From Ignavibacteria bacterium UBA5771 (lineage in GTDB: Bacteria; Bacteroidota; Ignavibacteria; Kapaibacteriales; UBA2268): DNA of 10,320 nucleotides. This document shows, piece after piece, positions 1 to 6,559 of the stretch. The stretch lies in contig DIEP01000101.1 in NCBI GenBank assembly GCA_002418685.1, positions 1,748-12,067 on the forward strand. The letters run 5' to 3'. A program made the position numbers and the translations under genes. Numbering within the stretch: position 1 is the first letter of the stretch; each line of letters begins with the position of its first letter. Under the pieces are notes generated by a model. It made no database searches, had not been told where the DNA came from, and saw nothing but the letters and a program-made list of their open reading frames with translations.

Positions 1-1016
1 ACTGTTGCTGCAAGCATCATCAATCCTTGATTGGTGCAAATATTGCTGGTTGCTTTCTCACGCTTAATTTGTTGCTCGCGTGTTTGCAAAGTCAGCACGA
101 AGCAACGATTGCCATCTTTATCTATTGACATTCCTGCGATTCTGCCTGGAAGTAAGCGGATAAATTGCTCTTTGCAAGTGAATAATCCCAAAGCAGGACC
201 GCCAAAACTCATTGGTATGCCAAGAGATTGACCTTCTGCGATTGCAATATCTGCGTTATATTTACCCGGTGGAATTAATAATCCAAGCGAAATTGGATTG
301 AAAATAACAATATACATCATATTATTTTGATGAGCAATTTTCTCGAGTTCAACTACATCTTCAAGATTACCAAGGAAATTTGGGTTTTGAACGATAATCG
401 CTGCTGAATTCGGTGAAATATTTGCTTTCAAATCATCAATATTTGCTGTTCCATCATCAGCAACAAATTGCTTGAAAGTAAATTGCCTACCTTTTGTGAA
501 AGTATTCGCTACTTGTTGATAAAATGGACTAACGGAACCCGCAATTAGGAATTCATTCTTTTTGGTATTATTTGCTGCCATAAAACAAGCCTCAGCCAAT
601 GCAGATGCTCCATCATATAGCGAAGCATTGGAAATATCCATCGCCGTGAGCCGTGCTATCATAGATTGGAATTCATACATTGCTTGCAGAGTTCCCTGCG
701 ATACTTCTGCTTGATATGGAGTATATGCAGTCTTAAATTCAGGACGTTGCAAAACAGAATTGACAATTTCAGGAATATAATGATCGTATATTCCACCGCC
801 AATGAAGCAAACGTTGTCGCTTGCTGTTTTATTCTTTTTTGCGATGTTTTCTAAATATTTAATAGTTTCTAATTCAGAGAGAGCATCAGGCAAATCTAAT
901 GGCTCGTTAATGCGTGCAGATGCAGGAATAGTGTGAATCAATTCTTCAAAATTGGAAACGCCAATTTGCTTAAGCATTTCCTTATAATCATCATTTGTAT
1001 TAGGAACGAAAGACAT
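1..1016 (-). CDS. gcvPA: Glycine dehydrogenase (decarboxylating) subunit 1, 3' truncated by the window edge
   Basis: N-terminal-half subunit of the two-subunit P-protein of the glycine cleavage system. With GcvPB it decarboxylates glycine and passes the aminomethyl group to lipoyl-GcvH in the cytoplasm. I translated 338 codons from the ATG at 1014-1016 without a stop. The N-terminus (MSFVPNTNDDYKEML...GV) is that of split GcvPA, not full-length GcvP. Family motifs include CFIGGGIYDHYIP, TAYTPYQAEVSQGTLQ, YDGASALAEA, SFGGPALGLF, LPGRIAG and LQTREQQIKREKATSNICTN near the edge. Such subunits usually have about 440-450 residues, so roughly the last 100 are missing. The PLP-binding lysine belongs to GcvPB, not to this part. 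No Shine-Dalgarno precedes the start. It lies 163 bp downstream of nuoH on the same strand, probably with its own promoter. Identification is firm. Confidence 0.95.
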   Translation of the reverse strand, partial: MSFVPNTNDDYKEMLKQIGVSNFEELIHTIPASARINEPLDLPDALSELETIKYLENIAKKNKTASDNVCFIGGGIYDHYIPEIVNSVLQRPEFKTAYTPYQAEVSQGTLQAMYEFQSMIARLTAMDISNASLYDGASALAEACFMAANNTKKNEFLIAGSVSPFYQQVANTFTKGRQFTFKQFVADDGTANIDDLKANISPNSAAIIVQNPNFLGNLEDVVELEKIAHQNNMMYIVIFNPISLGLLIPPGKYNADIAIAEGQSLGIPMSFGGPALGLFTCKEQFIRLLPGRIAGMSIDKDGNRCFVLTLQTREQQIKREKATSNICTNQGLMMLAAT

Positions 1017-1041
1017 ATTAATTTCGATTTTTTATAAAAAA

Positions 1042-1049
1042 CAAAATTA
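1042..1049 (-). promoter_or_regulatory. Possible Bacteroidota-type -7 promoter element for gcvPA
   Basis: Read on the minus strand, this is TAATTTTG, an exact match to the TAnnTTTG -7 consensus known for Bacteroidota primary sigma factors. It lies 25 bp upstream of the gcvPA ATG. No convincing TTTG -33 element sits at the expected 19-21 bp further upstream. In AT-rich DNA such a match can arise by chance. Confidence 0.25.
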
Positions 1050-1167
1050 CGAAAGAATTAAATAATGGATTGCAGTAAAATAAAATCCTTTCCAAAAGTT
1101 CTTATTTGCAATCAGTCAGGCAGTGGTGTTATCTTAAAGTCCCTATCTTTTTATGAGAGTGACTTTT

Positions 1168-1188
1168 TTCAAATAAATATTATTTGAA
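1168..1188. other. AT-rich perfect stem-loop over the nuoH stop codon
   Basis: TTCAAATAA (1168-1176) and TTATTTGAA (1180-1188) form a 9-bp perfect inverted repeat around an ATA loop. It includes the nuoH TAA stop. On the transcribed minus strand the stem is followed by an A run, not a T run, so it is not a canonical intrinsic terminator. It may protect the mRNA 3' end, or be chance in AT-rich DNA. Confidence 0.35.
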
Positions 1189-2232
1189 GATCAAAACGCC
1201 AATACCGGTCAGAACAAGATTGAGTATTCCAAGTGGTAAAAGTGCTTTCCATCCCAAATTCATCAATTGGTCATATCGGAATCTCGGCAGAGTCCAACGC
1301 AACCAAATAAAGAAGAAAACAAGGATATAAACTTTGATAATAAACACAACAAATTGAACAACTGCGAGCCATATTGAACCCGGCACTAATCCCACGCTTT
1401 GTGGGTCAAATGGCAATGTCCAACCACCAAAAAATAAAAGAGTCATTATCAAAGATGAAGTTGCAATATTTGCATATTCTGATAAAAAGAACATACCAAA
1501 ACGCATTCCTGAATATTCAGTATTGTATCCGCCCACAAGTTCCTGCTCTGCTTCAGGCAAATCGAAAGGTGCCCGGTTTGTCTCAGCAAGTGATGTAATA
1601 AGAAATATTAAAAAACCCAAAGGTTGGATAAACACATTCCATCGGAAACCTCCCCAATGCGAATACTGCTGATTAACAATATCTGTCAAGGAAAATGAAC
1701 CACTGACAAGCACTACTGATAATATTGCGAGACCCATAGAAAGTTCGTAGGAAATCATTTGCGCCGATGAGCGTAATCCTCCAAGCATAGAGTATTTGCT
1801 ATTCGATGACCACCCTGCCAATGCGATCCCATAAACCCCGAGCGAAGTCATTGCAAGAACAAACAATATACCAATATTTGCTTGCGGGGCAATACCCATC
1901 TGTATAACTTTATCTCCAATTTTAATTGGATCGGCAAATGGAACAACAGCATAAATGCTTATTGCAACACCAAGGGAAATTATTGGAGCAAGTCCATGCA
2001 CAAAAGAATTGGCGTTTTTCGGGACTATATCCTCTTTCATTATCAATTTAATAACGTCAGCAAAAGGTTGCAAAATACCCCACGGTCCCACTCGGTTCGG
2101 TCCAATTCTCATCTGAATAAATGCAGACACTTTCCTCTCTAAATACACTGATATTGCAGCAGATAATAGCAATAAAGAGATTACCACAAGTGCTTTAATT
2201 ATAGCTTCTAAAATTATCCAACCTATACTCAT
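1180..2232 (-). CDS. nuoH: NADH-quinone oxidoreductase subunit H
   Basis: Membrane subunit of respiratory complex I, at the junction with the peripheral arm, where it shapes the quinone-entry site. The 350 residues match the family's usual 320-350 and consist largely of hydrophobic helices (about eight). Diagnostic motifs: LERKVSAFIQMRIGPNRVGP around residues 31-50, QPFADVIKL at 55-63, the loop GWSSNSKYSMLGGLR at 140-154, and the acidic loop AETNRAPFDLPEAEQELV at 216-233 followed by GGYNTEYSGMRF. A late RWTLPRFRYDQLM at 302-314 is also typical. The start is the ATG at 2230-2232, with no evident Shine-Dalgarno. It follows nuoG by 84 bp on the same strand, so the two are probably cotranscribed. 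The usual downstream partner nuoI is absent; gcvPA follows instead. Identification is firm. Confidence 0.97.
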   Translation of the reverse strand: MSIGWIILEAIIKALVVISLLLLSAAISVYLERKVSAFIQMRIGPNRVGPWGILQPFADVIKLIMKEDIVPKNANSFVHGLAPIISLGVAISIYAVVPFADPIKIGDKVIQMGIAPQANIGILFVLAMTSLGVYGIALAGWSSNSKYSMLGGLRSSAQMISYELSMGLAILSVVLVSGSFSLTDIVNQQYSHWGGFRWNVFIQPLGFLIFLITSLAETNRAPFDLPEAEQELVGGYNTEYSGMRFGMFFLSEYANIATSSLIMTLLFFGGWTLPFDPQSVGLVPGSIWLAVVQFVVFIIKVYILVFFFIWLRWTLPRFRYDQLMNLGWKALLPLGILNLVLTGIGVLIFK

Positions 2233-2316
2233 TTTCTATTGCATTTTAAAATTTAATAATTGTTTGTTAGATCAATTTTGTTCTCAATTTCATTAATCCA
2301 TCACTTTCAATAAATA

Positions 2317-4086
2317 TCAATCGGGTTTCATAAAATGAGACACATAATTGACCCCAACTAACTCGGGAGTCTTTGACATTCCCAATTTTATACCTTCATA
2401 TTTATCTAATAAATGATAGCTCATACCATTGAAATTCGAAAGATGCTGAGAAATATCATTGAAAACATCTTCTGCTTTTTTGTAATTCAAGCCTCCGCTC
2501 ATTGCGTTTGCAATATCTCTAATAATTTTCCACGAGGGCTTGCTATTCCTCTCCTCATGTTGTGTCCAATTATCATTATGTGCACCAAATTTGTCTAACC
2601 TGCTCATTTTCAATCCCATTTGAGCGCGATTTTCATTTGTAACAATAGCAGGAGCGAAATGCTGGACACGCCCATCTATATTAATAAAAGTGCCTTCGAC
2701 TTCAGCGTATGTAGAACATGCGAGCACTACATCAGCCATTGCTGTTAATTTATTATGATTTGTTGCAAGCACAATAAGAATCTCAACTTCTGAAAAACTT
2801 TCAAGCAATTTATCATAACCTTGCAAATTATCATTCATAATCAATATTGCTTTAATGTGCTTATTTTTGATATTTGCAATTAAATCATTAACTAAGCTTG
2901 CCTCAGCGGGTGCTATCCCAATTTCTTCGCAACCCTTTGCATTGGGAGTGCGGTCATTTACTCGCAAGAAATCATCACCGAAGTCAGGATCAATATGCCG
3001 GAGATACTCTATATGATTTGTTTTGAGAATTTGCTTTGCGAATTTTTGCAGCATATAATTGTCTTCGGTTGTGGAATAAGCTGAACCAAGCACCATTATT
3101 TCATTTGGTTTGAAATTTGATAAACTTTTCGCAGCAATTTTAATAGCTTCTTCATAAGGAACTTCTACTTGTTCATTATTTTGCAATATCATTGAATTCT
3201 TAATTCTGCTTTCATTTACAAAAGGATACTGATTCAAACGACCATCGTCGCACATCCAATAACGATTGACGTGCAGATTTGTGCGTGGCTGCAATCGGAG
3301 AACTTTATTATTTCGCACGCCGATTTTCATATTGCATCCACGAGCGCAACCTGGACAAATCGAATCATTAAAACTCATTTCCCAAACACGCGTTTTAAAA
3401 CGAAAATCGCGACTTGTTAAAGCACCAACGGGACATATTTCAATGACATTCATTGAGTATGGATTGTCAAATTTTGTCTCATCAAAGAGCTCGATTTGGA
3501 CGTGATCACCACGGTTGACAAATGTCAGCACATCTTGCTTGGCAATTTCCTTCGCGTAACGAATGCAGCGGGAACAAGAAATGCAACGCTCTGCATCAAA
3601 CATAACATTGGGTCCCCACGCAGTGTGTTTAGGTTTGTGATTTTTCTCTTCGACAAATCTGCTTTCACTTTCGGAATATTTATACGCATATTCTTGCAAT
3701 TTGCATTCGCCTGCTTCATCGCAGATTGGGCAGTCAAGCGGATGGTTAATGAGCAGGAATTCCATCACTGATTCCTGTGCTTCAACGGGCTTTTTGCTTT
3801 GAGATCGGACATACATTCCATCGGCAATTGGAGTGGCACACGCAATTTGCAATTTTGGCATCCACTGCACAACAGGGTTATCTTCGGCATCGAGTTCTAT
3901 TTTGCCATCGGGCAATTTTTTGTTCATTCCCACTTCGACCAGACACATTCTGCAATTTCCTGCAACACTTAGTTCAGGGTGCCAGCAAAAATGTGGAATA
4001 TATATATTATTTTCAAGAGCTGCTTGAATAATAGTCTTATTTGATTCAGATGTAATTAATTTACCATCTATGTTCACTTGAGGCAT
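2317..4086 (-). CDS. nuoG: NADH-quinone oxidoreductase subunit G (short form)
   Basis: Iron-sulfur subunit of the complex I peripheral arm, carrying electrons from the NADH-oxidising NuoF side toward quinone. All cluster ligands are visible. The N1b [2Fe-2S] site is C34, C45, C48, C83. N3 is H115, C119, C122, C128 (motif NHPLDCPICDEAGEC). N4 is C168, C171, C174, C218. The extra N7 cluster is C244, C247, C251, C279. The N1b and N3 positions coincide with those I recall for Thermus Nqo3. After about residue 300 comes a molybdopterin-oxidoreductase-like domain that ends early: 589 residues, against roughly 700-900 in many homologues. No frame break is visible, so it is probably a natural short form. 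Start: ATG at 4084-4086 with AAGGAG eight bases upstream. It is first of a nuoG-nuoH pair, with no nuoF upstream. Confidence 0.96.
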   Translation of the reverse strand: MPQVNIDGKLITSESNKTIIQAALENNIYIPHFCWHPELSVAGNCRMCLVEVGMNKKLPDGKIELDAEDNPVVQWMPKLQIACATPIADGMYVRSQSKKPVEAQESVMEFLLINHPLDCPICDEAGECKLQEYAYKYSESESRFVEEKNHKPKHTAWGPNVMFDAERCISCSRCIRYAKEIAKQDVLTFVNRGDHVQIELFDETKFDNPYSMNVIEICPVGALTSRDFRFKTRVWEMSFNDSICPGCARGCNMKIGVRNNKVLRLQPRTNLHVNRYWMCDDGRLNQYPFVNESRIKNSMILQNNEQVEVPYEEAIKIAAKSLSNFKPNEIMVLGSAYSTTEDNYMLQKFAKQILKTNHIEYLRHIDPDFGDDFLRVNDRTPNAKGCEEIGIAPAEASLVNDLIANIKNKHIKAILIMNDNLQGYDKLLESFSEVEILIVLATNHNKLTAMADVVLACSTYAEVEGTFINIDGRVQHFAPAIVTNENRAQMGLKMSRLDKFGAHNDNWTQHEERNSKPSWKIIRDIANAMSGGLNYKKAEDVFNDISQHLSNFNGMSYHLLDKYEGIKLGMSKTPELVGVNYVSHFMKPD

Positions 4087-4094
4087 ATATAATG

Positions 4095-4100
4095 CTCCTT
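4095..4100 (-). promoter_or_regulatory. Ribosome-binding site of nuoG
   Basis: AAGGAG on the minus strand, eight bases before the nuoG ATG. It is the best Shine-Dalgarno in the window and fixes the nuoG start; nuoH, gcvPA, ruvA and the hisA-like gene have none that is obvious. Confidence 0.6.
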
Positions 4101-4102
4101 AT

Positions 4103-4148
4103 CAAAATACAAATTTTTACTTTTCAAAAACTGCAAAATACAAATTTT
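4103..4148. repeat. Two direct copies of a 15-bp AT-rich motif upstream of nuoG
   Basis: CAAAATACAAATTTT occurs at 4103-4117 and again, identical, at 4134-4148. The copies are 31 bp apart start to start, about three helical turns. Lying just upstream of the nuoG ribosome-binding site, they could be binding sites for a regulator or part of the promoter. On the minus strand each contains TATTTTG, one base short of the TAnnTTTG -7 element. Confidence 0.45.
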
Positions 4149-4194
4149 CAAATAAATTTCAGCAATTAAAAACCGCGAAAGTTCATTTCGTCAG

Positions 4195-4420
4195 TCATTG
4201 CAAGGAACGTCTTACCCACCAAGAATATGGGAAGAACACCCCAAAGAGGGAGTGGAACACCCCCTGCCCCCTCTTACGAAGAGGGGGAAATAGAGGAGTT
4301 TCTTCTCTTGCGAAGAGGGGGAAAATAGAGGAGTTTCCCCACTTGCGAAGAGGGGATAAAGAGTGTTCGCTTCGCAATGATACAAGTTCGCAATTACGCG
4401 GTAAAACGTGTTCACAATGC
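4195..4420. repeat. Interspersed palindromic repeat element, copy A
   Basis: About 225 bp. It starts TCATTGCAAGGAACG and ends near CAATGC, and is homologous over its whole length to copy B at 6240-6513 in the same orientation. The first ~110 bp differ at only about four places. The core holds three palindromes at ~35-bp spacing: a perfect 9-bp-arm stem CCCCCTCTT/AAGAGGGGG (4267-4287), CTCTT/AAGAG (4305-4317) and an imperfect one at 4337-4355. The right end shares ATGATACAAGTTCGCAATTAC with copy B. No open frame in it looks like a real protein. It resembles REP- or MITE-like non-autonomous repeats; no target-site duplication is evident. Confidence 0.85.
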
Positions 4421-4596
4421 TATTTTTAAATTATTCTCTTTTTATAAAAAATATATTTGATTATTCCAATTTTATTTTATAATTTCGCATTGTAATTGGA
4501 AAGCAATAATGAATTTCGATTTCATACATAATTTTGTAAGGTTATTAGTCAGAAATGACAGACAATTTGGCAATAAAACCATTGCTCAGCCGTCGT

Positions 4597-4656
4597 CCAA
4601 TTACCAATTACCAATTACCAATTACCAATTACCAATTACCAATTACCAATTACCAA
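4597..4656. repeat. Heptanucleotide tandem repeat (CCAATTA)n
   Basis: Eight perfect copies of CCAATTA (4597-4652) plus CCAA. It is a 7-bp microsatellite of the kind called STRR in cyanobacteria and found in some other bacteria. Seven is not a multiple of three, so any reading frame through it gives a seven-residue periodic peptide (NYQLPIT) that should not be taken for a protein. Copy number probably varies between strains through slippage. Confidence 0.95.
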
Positions 4657-4749
4657 AATCCCCAACTTTGCAGATATTCCCACCATTTTATTTTTAATAA
4701 AAATAGGAAAAGGGTGTTATATGCCTAATAAAGTCAAAATCAAACGTAA

Positions 4750-4897
4750 GCAGTCACTTCGTTGAAACGAAATGGCTGCGACTAAAACCCGAACAAATAT
4801 ACATATTTAAGTAATATATCTCCTGCATCTGATGTAAAAGAATGATGCAAGTGGCTATAGACAGTAATTCAGAAATTACTTCTATCTGGGGCGCCAC
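4750..4897 (+). ncRNA. Candidate structured RNA or 5' leader with three stem-loops
   Basis: Three stems lie in 148 bp upstream of the propeller gene. Stem 1 (4750-4779) pairs GCAGTCACTTCGTT with AACGAAATGGCTGC, with one G-U and one mismatch. Stem 2 pairs TGCATC (4824-4829) with GATGCA (4844-4849). Stem 3 pairs GTGGC (4851-4855) with GCCAC (4893-4897) and, inside, ATAGA plus AGTAATT with AATTACT plus TCTAT around a CAGA loop and one bulged C. The density of pairing exceeds what I see elsewhere in this spacer. The strand is assumed from the downstream gene. I do not recognise a known RNA family; it could also be the remnant of a mobile element. Confidence 0.3.
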
Positions 4898-4922
4898 AAA
4901 ATAAAAATATAATTTGTTTCAC

Positions 4923-4958
4923 TTGCTATCAATAATAAAATAAATAATTTGATAGCAA
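4923..4958. promoter_or_regulatory. 10-bp perfect inverted repeat upstream of the 4975 gene
   Basis: TTGCTATCAA (4923-4932) and TTGATAGCAA (4949-4958) are exact inverted copies around a 16-bp spacer made only of A and T. The right arm ends 16 bp before the ATG. This is suitable as an operator for a dimeric regulator, or as a hairpin in the 5' leader, close to the AAAGGA ribosome-binding site at 4964-4969. Confidence 0.5.
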
Positions 4959-4974
4959 AAAATAAAGGATTAAT

Positions 4975-6225
4975 ATGAAAAAAGTATTGTTAATTGTATG
5001 TTTTTTAATCGCATCGCATTCTCTATATGCAGAAGATAAATGGATAGTGCAGACACCTCCTGATCCCGACGATGCTTACCAAAAAGTCGTATTTATTGAC
5101 ACTTTAACAGGTTTTCTTCAAGGTGTATTTTCCATTTACAAAACAACTGATGGTGGCAAGACTTGGGACAATATATATCAAACTATGGGTAGTGTCTTAT
5201 TAAACGGTCTTTATATGTTTTCAGATGGTAACGGTTTCATAACGGGCGGCAACAAATTATTCCTTAAGACAACGGACTTTGGCGAGACGTGGGTCCCTCT
5301 TTCTTTTCCAGGCATCAATATTAGCAGAGTATATGCTCTGAATAAAGAACAAGTTTGGATTATGACGTATGGCAATGAATTATTTTTTACAACCGATGGT
5401 GGAGTAATCTGGGATTCGAGCGATACGGAGTTCGAAAGTTCAATCCAACCATCTTGTTTATATTTCCTCAATACCAATAAAGGTTTTTTAGGAGGTTATG
5501 GGTCATCAGGTTTGTTTCAAACAGATGATGGTGGTAAGAATTGGGTTAAAAAAGAGGTACCAATGGATACATCACTATACAGCATTTATTTTCTTGATAA
5601 TGAGAGAGGATGGATAAGTGGTGCTGATGGAACAGTGATGAGAACAACAAACAGCGGAGATAATTGGCAAAAATTATCATTTCCTACTGGTGATATAATA
5701 TATGGTGTGTGTTTCCTTAACTCGTTGGAGGGCTGGGCTGCTGCCGTTCATTGGGATATCGATTATATGAATAGATATGGGAAAATTTTCTATACTTCGG
5801 ATGGAGGTAACAATTGGGTTTTGCAACACGAAGAACCCGCTAATTCAGGTTCTCGCGAGATAGTGAGTGTATTTTTTATAAATAAAAATAAAGGATGGGC
5901 ATCAGGAAATGCAGGTATTCTTTTGAGCATGGATAGAACATCTTCCGTTGAGGAATCGATTATCTCAGAAGACTTCACTGCCACACCAACAGTTAATTTA
6001 GCAAACGGAACAATTACTTTTGTTTTTAGTGCATCCGAAAGTGGATACATTTCGTTTGATTTATTTGATTATATGGGCAAAGCAAAAATAAGCTTGCCTC
6101 CACAATATTATCAAAGTGGATCGAATGAACTCAGATTTGATTTATCACAATTCTCAAGTGGATTATATCTCTATCGCTTTAGGTATGGTTCAAATGTGTA
6201 TTATGGAAAATTGATATTGCAATAA
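4975..6225 (+). CDS. Secreted YCF48/BNR-type beta-propeller protein with T9SS C-terminal sorting domain
   Basis: The 416-residue product begins with a Sec signal peptide (MKKVLLIVCFLIASHSLYA, cleavage likely before E20). Six Asp-box/BNR-like motifs follow, each of form (T/S)xDxGxxW: residues 57-64, 99-106, 139-146, 183-190, 224-231 and 274-281. They are spaced about 40-50 residues apart and often follow a GW or GF blade motif, as in Ycf48-like propellers. Residues ~334-416 form a beta-rich tail with FDLFDYMGKA, LSQFSSGLYLYRF and final GKLILQ, matching T9SS type A sorting domains. The protein is therefore probably exported through the Sec and type IX machinery and surface-attached or released. 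No catalytic residues are evident; binding or adhesion is only an inference. AAAGGA lies five bases before the ATG. It is alone on its strand, bracketed by two copies of a repeat element. Confidence 0.88.
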   Translation: MKKVLLIVCFLIASHSLYAEDKWIVQTPPDPDDAYQKVVFIDTLTGFLQGVFSIYKTTDGGKTWDNIYQTMGSVLLNGLYMFSDGNGFITGGNKLFLKTTDFGETWVPLSFPGINISRVYALNKEQVWIMTYGNELFFTTDGGVIWDSSDTEFESSIQPSCLYFLNTNKGFLGGYGSSGLFQTDDGGKNWVKKEVPMDTSLYSIYFLDNERGWISGADGTVMRTTNSGDNWQKLSFPTGDIIYGVCFLNSLEGWAAAVHWDIDYMNRYGKIFYTSDGGNNWVLQHEEPANSGSREIVSVFFINKNKGWASGNAGILLSMDRTSSVEESIISEDFTATPTVNLANGTITFVFSASESGYISFDLFDYMGKAKISLPPQYYQSGSNELRFDLSQFSSGLYLYRFRYGSNVYYGKLILQ

Positions 6226-6239
6226 TGATAATGAACCTC

Positions 6240-6513
6240 TCATTGCAAGGAACGTCTTACCCACCAAGAATATGGGAAGAACACCCCAAAGAGCGAGTGG
6301 AACACCCCCTTACCCCCTCTTACGAAGAGGGGGAAATACAGGAGTTTCCCCTCTTGCGAAGAGAAGGAGTGGAACACCCCCTTACCCCTCTTATGAAGAG
6401 GAGGGGATAGAGTGTTTCCCCTCTTTTGAAGAGGGGATAAAGGGGTGTTCCTCCCATGATTGCTTCGCAATGATACAAGTTCGCAATTACTCGGCAAAAT
6501 GCGCATGCAATGA
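6240..6513. repeat. Interspersed palindromic repeat element, copy B
   Basis: About 274 bp, beginning TCATTGC (6240-6246) and ending GCAATGA (6507-6513), an exact 7-bp terminal inverted repeat. Inside are four CCCCTCTTnnGAAGAGG-like palindromes centred near 6323, 6357, 6394 and 6427. Two have perfect arms (6313-6333 with 9 bp and 6418-6436 with 8 bp). It is longer than copy A by about one palindrome unit and a repeated GAGTGGAACACCCCCTTA segment. It fills most of the 334-bp gap between the convergent 4975 gene and the hisA-like gene, where its GC-rich hairpins could end or stabilise both transcripts. Frames crossing it yield repetitive, non-protein-like peptides. Confidence 0.85.
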
Positions 6514-6529
6514 CCAGCAAAGTATACTC

Positions 6530-6553
6530 CCAAATAGCACGAATAATATTTGG
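6530..6553. terminator. Weak stem-loop between convergent genes
   Basis: CCAAATA (6530-6536) pairs with TATTTGG (6547-6553) around a 10-base loop, seven bases from the hisA-like stop codon. The stem is AT-rich and neither strand has a following T run, so a terminator role is only weakly supported. It is recorded because it lies exactly where a terminator for the minus-strand operon would be expected. Confidence 0.2.
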
Positions 6554-6559
6554 TTCATC

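Larger units (their letters stand above)
4087..4974. other. 888-bp divergent intergenic region without a convincing gene
   Basis: Spacer between nuoG (minus) and the propeller gene at 4975 (plus), so it should hold both promoters. From left to right it contains the nuoG ribosome-binding site and a 15-bp direct repeat, a palindromic repeat element, an AT-rich stretch (4421-4596), a heptanucleotide tandem array, three stem-loops and an AT-spaced inverted repeat. The AT-rich stretch has only one weak inverted repeat, TCCAATT (4465-4471) with AATTGGA (4494-4500). Open frames inside are explained by the repeats or are very short. Confidence 0.7.

Noticed and set aside
1168..1188. Intrinsic terminator of nuoH
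   Set aside because: The stem is almost entirely A/T and on the transcribed strand is followed by A residues; the T run lies on the wrong strand.
3525..3737. Several 60-90-codon frames on either strand within nuoG, nuoH, the propeller genes and ruvA
   Set aside because: Each overlaps a well-identified gene in another frame and shows no independent start signal or family resemblance.
4195..4420. Open frames on both strands within repeat copies A and B (also 6225-6619)
   Set aside because: They consist of translated palindromes and appear in several frames of both copies with changing lengths, which points to non-coding repeat DNA.
4509..4697. Open frame of 62 codons containing four NYQLPIT-like heptads
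   Set aside because: The periodic peptide is just the translation of the 7-bp tandem repeat, and the flanks show no family resemblance or ribosome-binding site.
4750..4779. In-frame TGA with a hairpin, as for selenocysteine insertion
   Set aside because: The TGA lies inside the hairpin loop, not upstream of the stem, the frame is tiny, and no selenoprotein motif is present.
4824..4850. Hammerhead-ribozyme-like CTGATG between short arms
   Set aside because: The required CUGANGA ... GAAA core is not complete and no third stem with a cleavage site can be placed.
6313..6436. CRISPR-like regular spacing of palindromic units
   Set aside because: The stretches between palindromes are themselves variants of one another and not unique spacers, the palindromes vary in sequence, and no cas gene is present.
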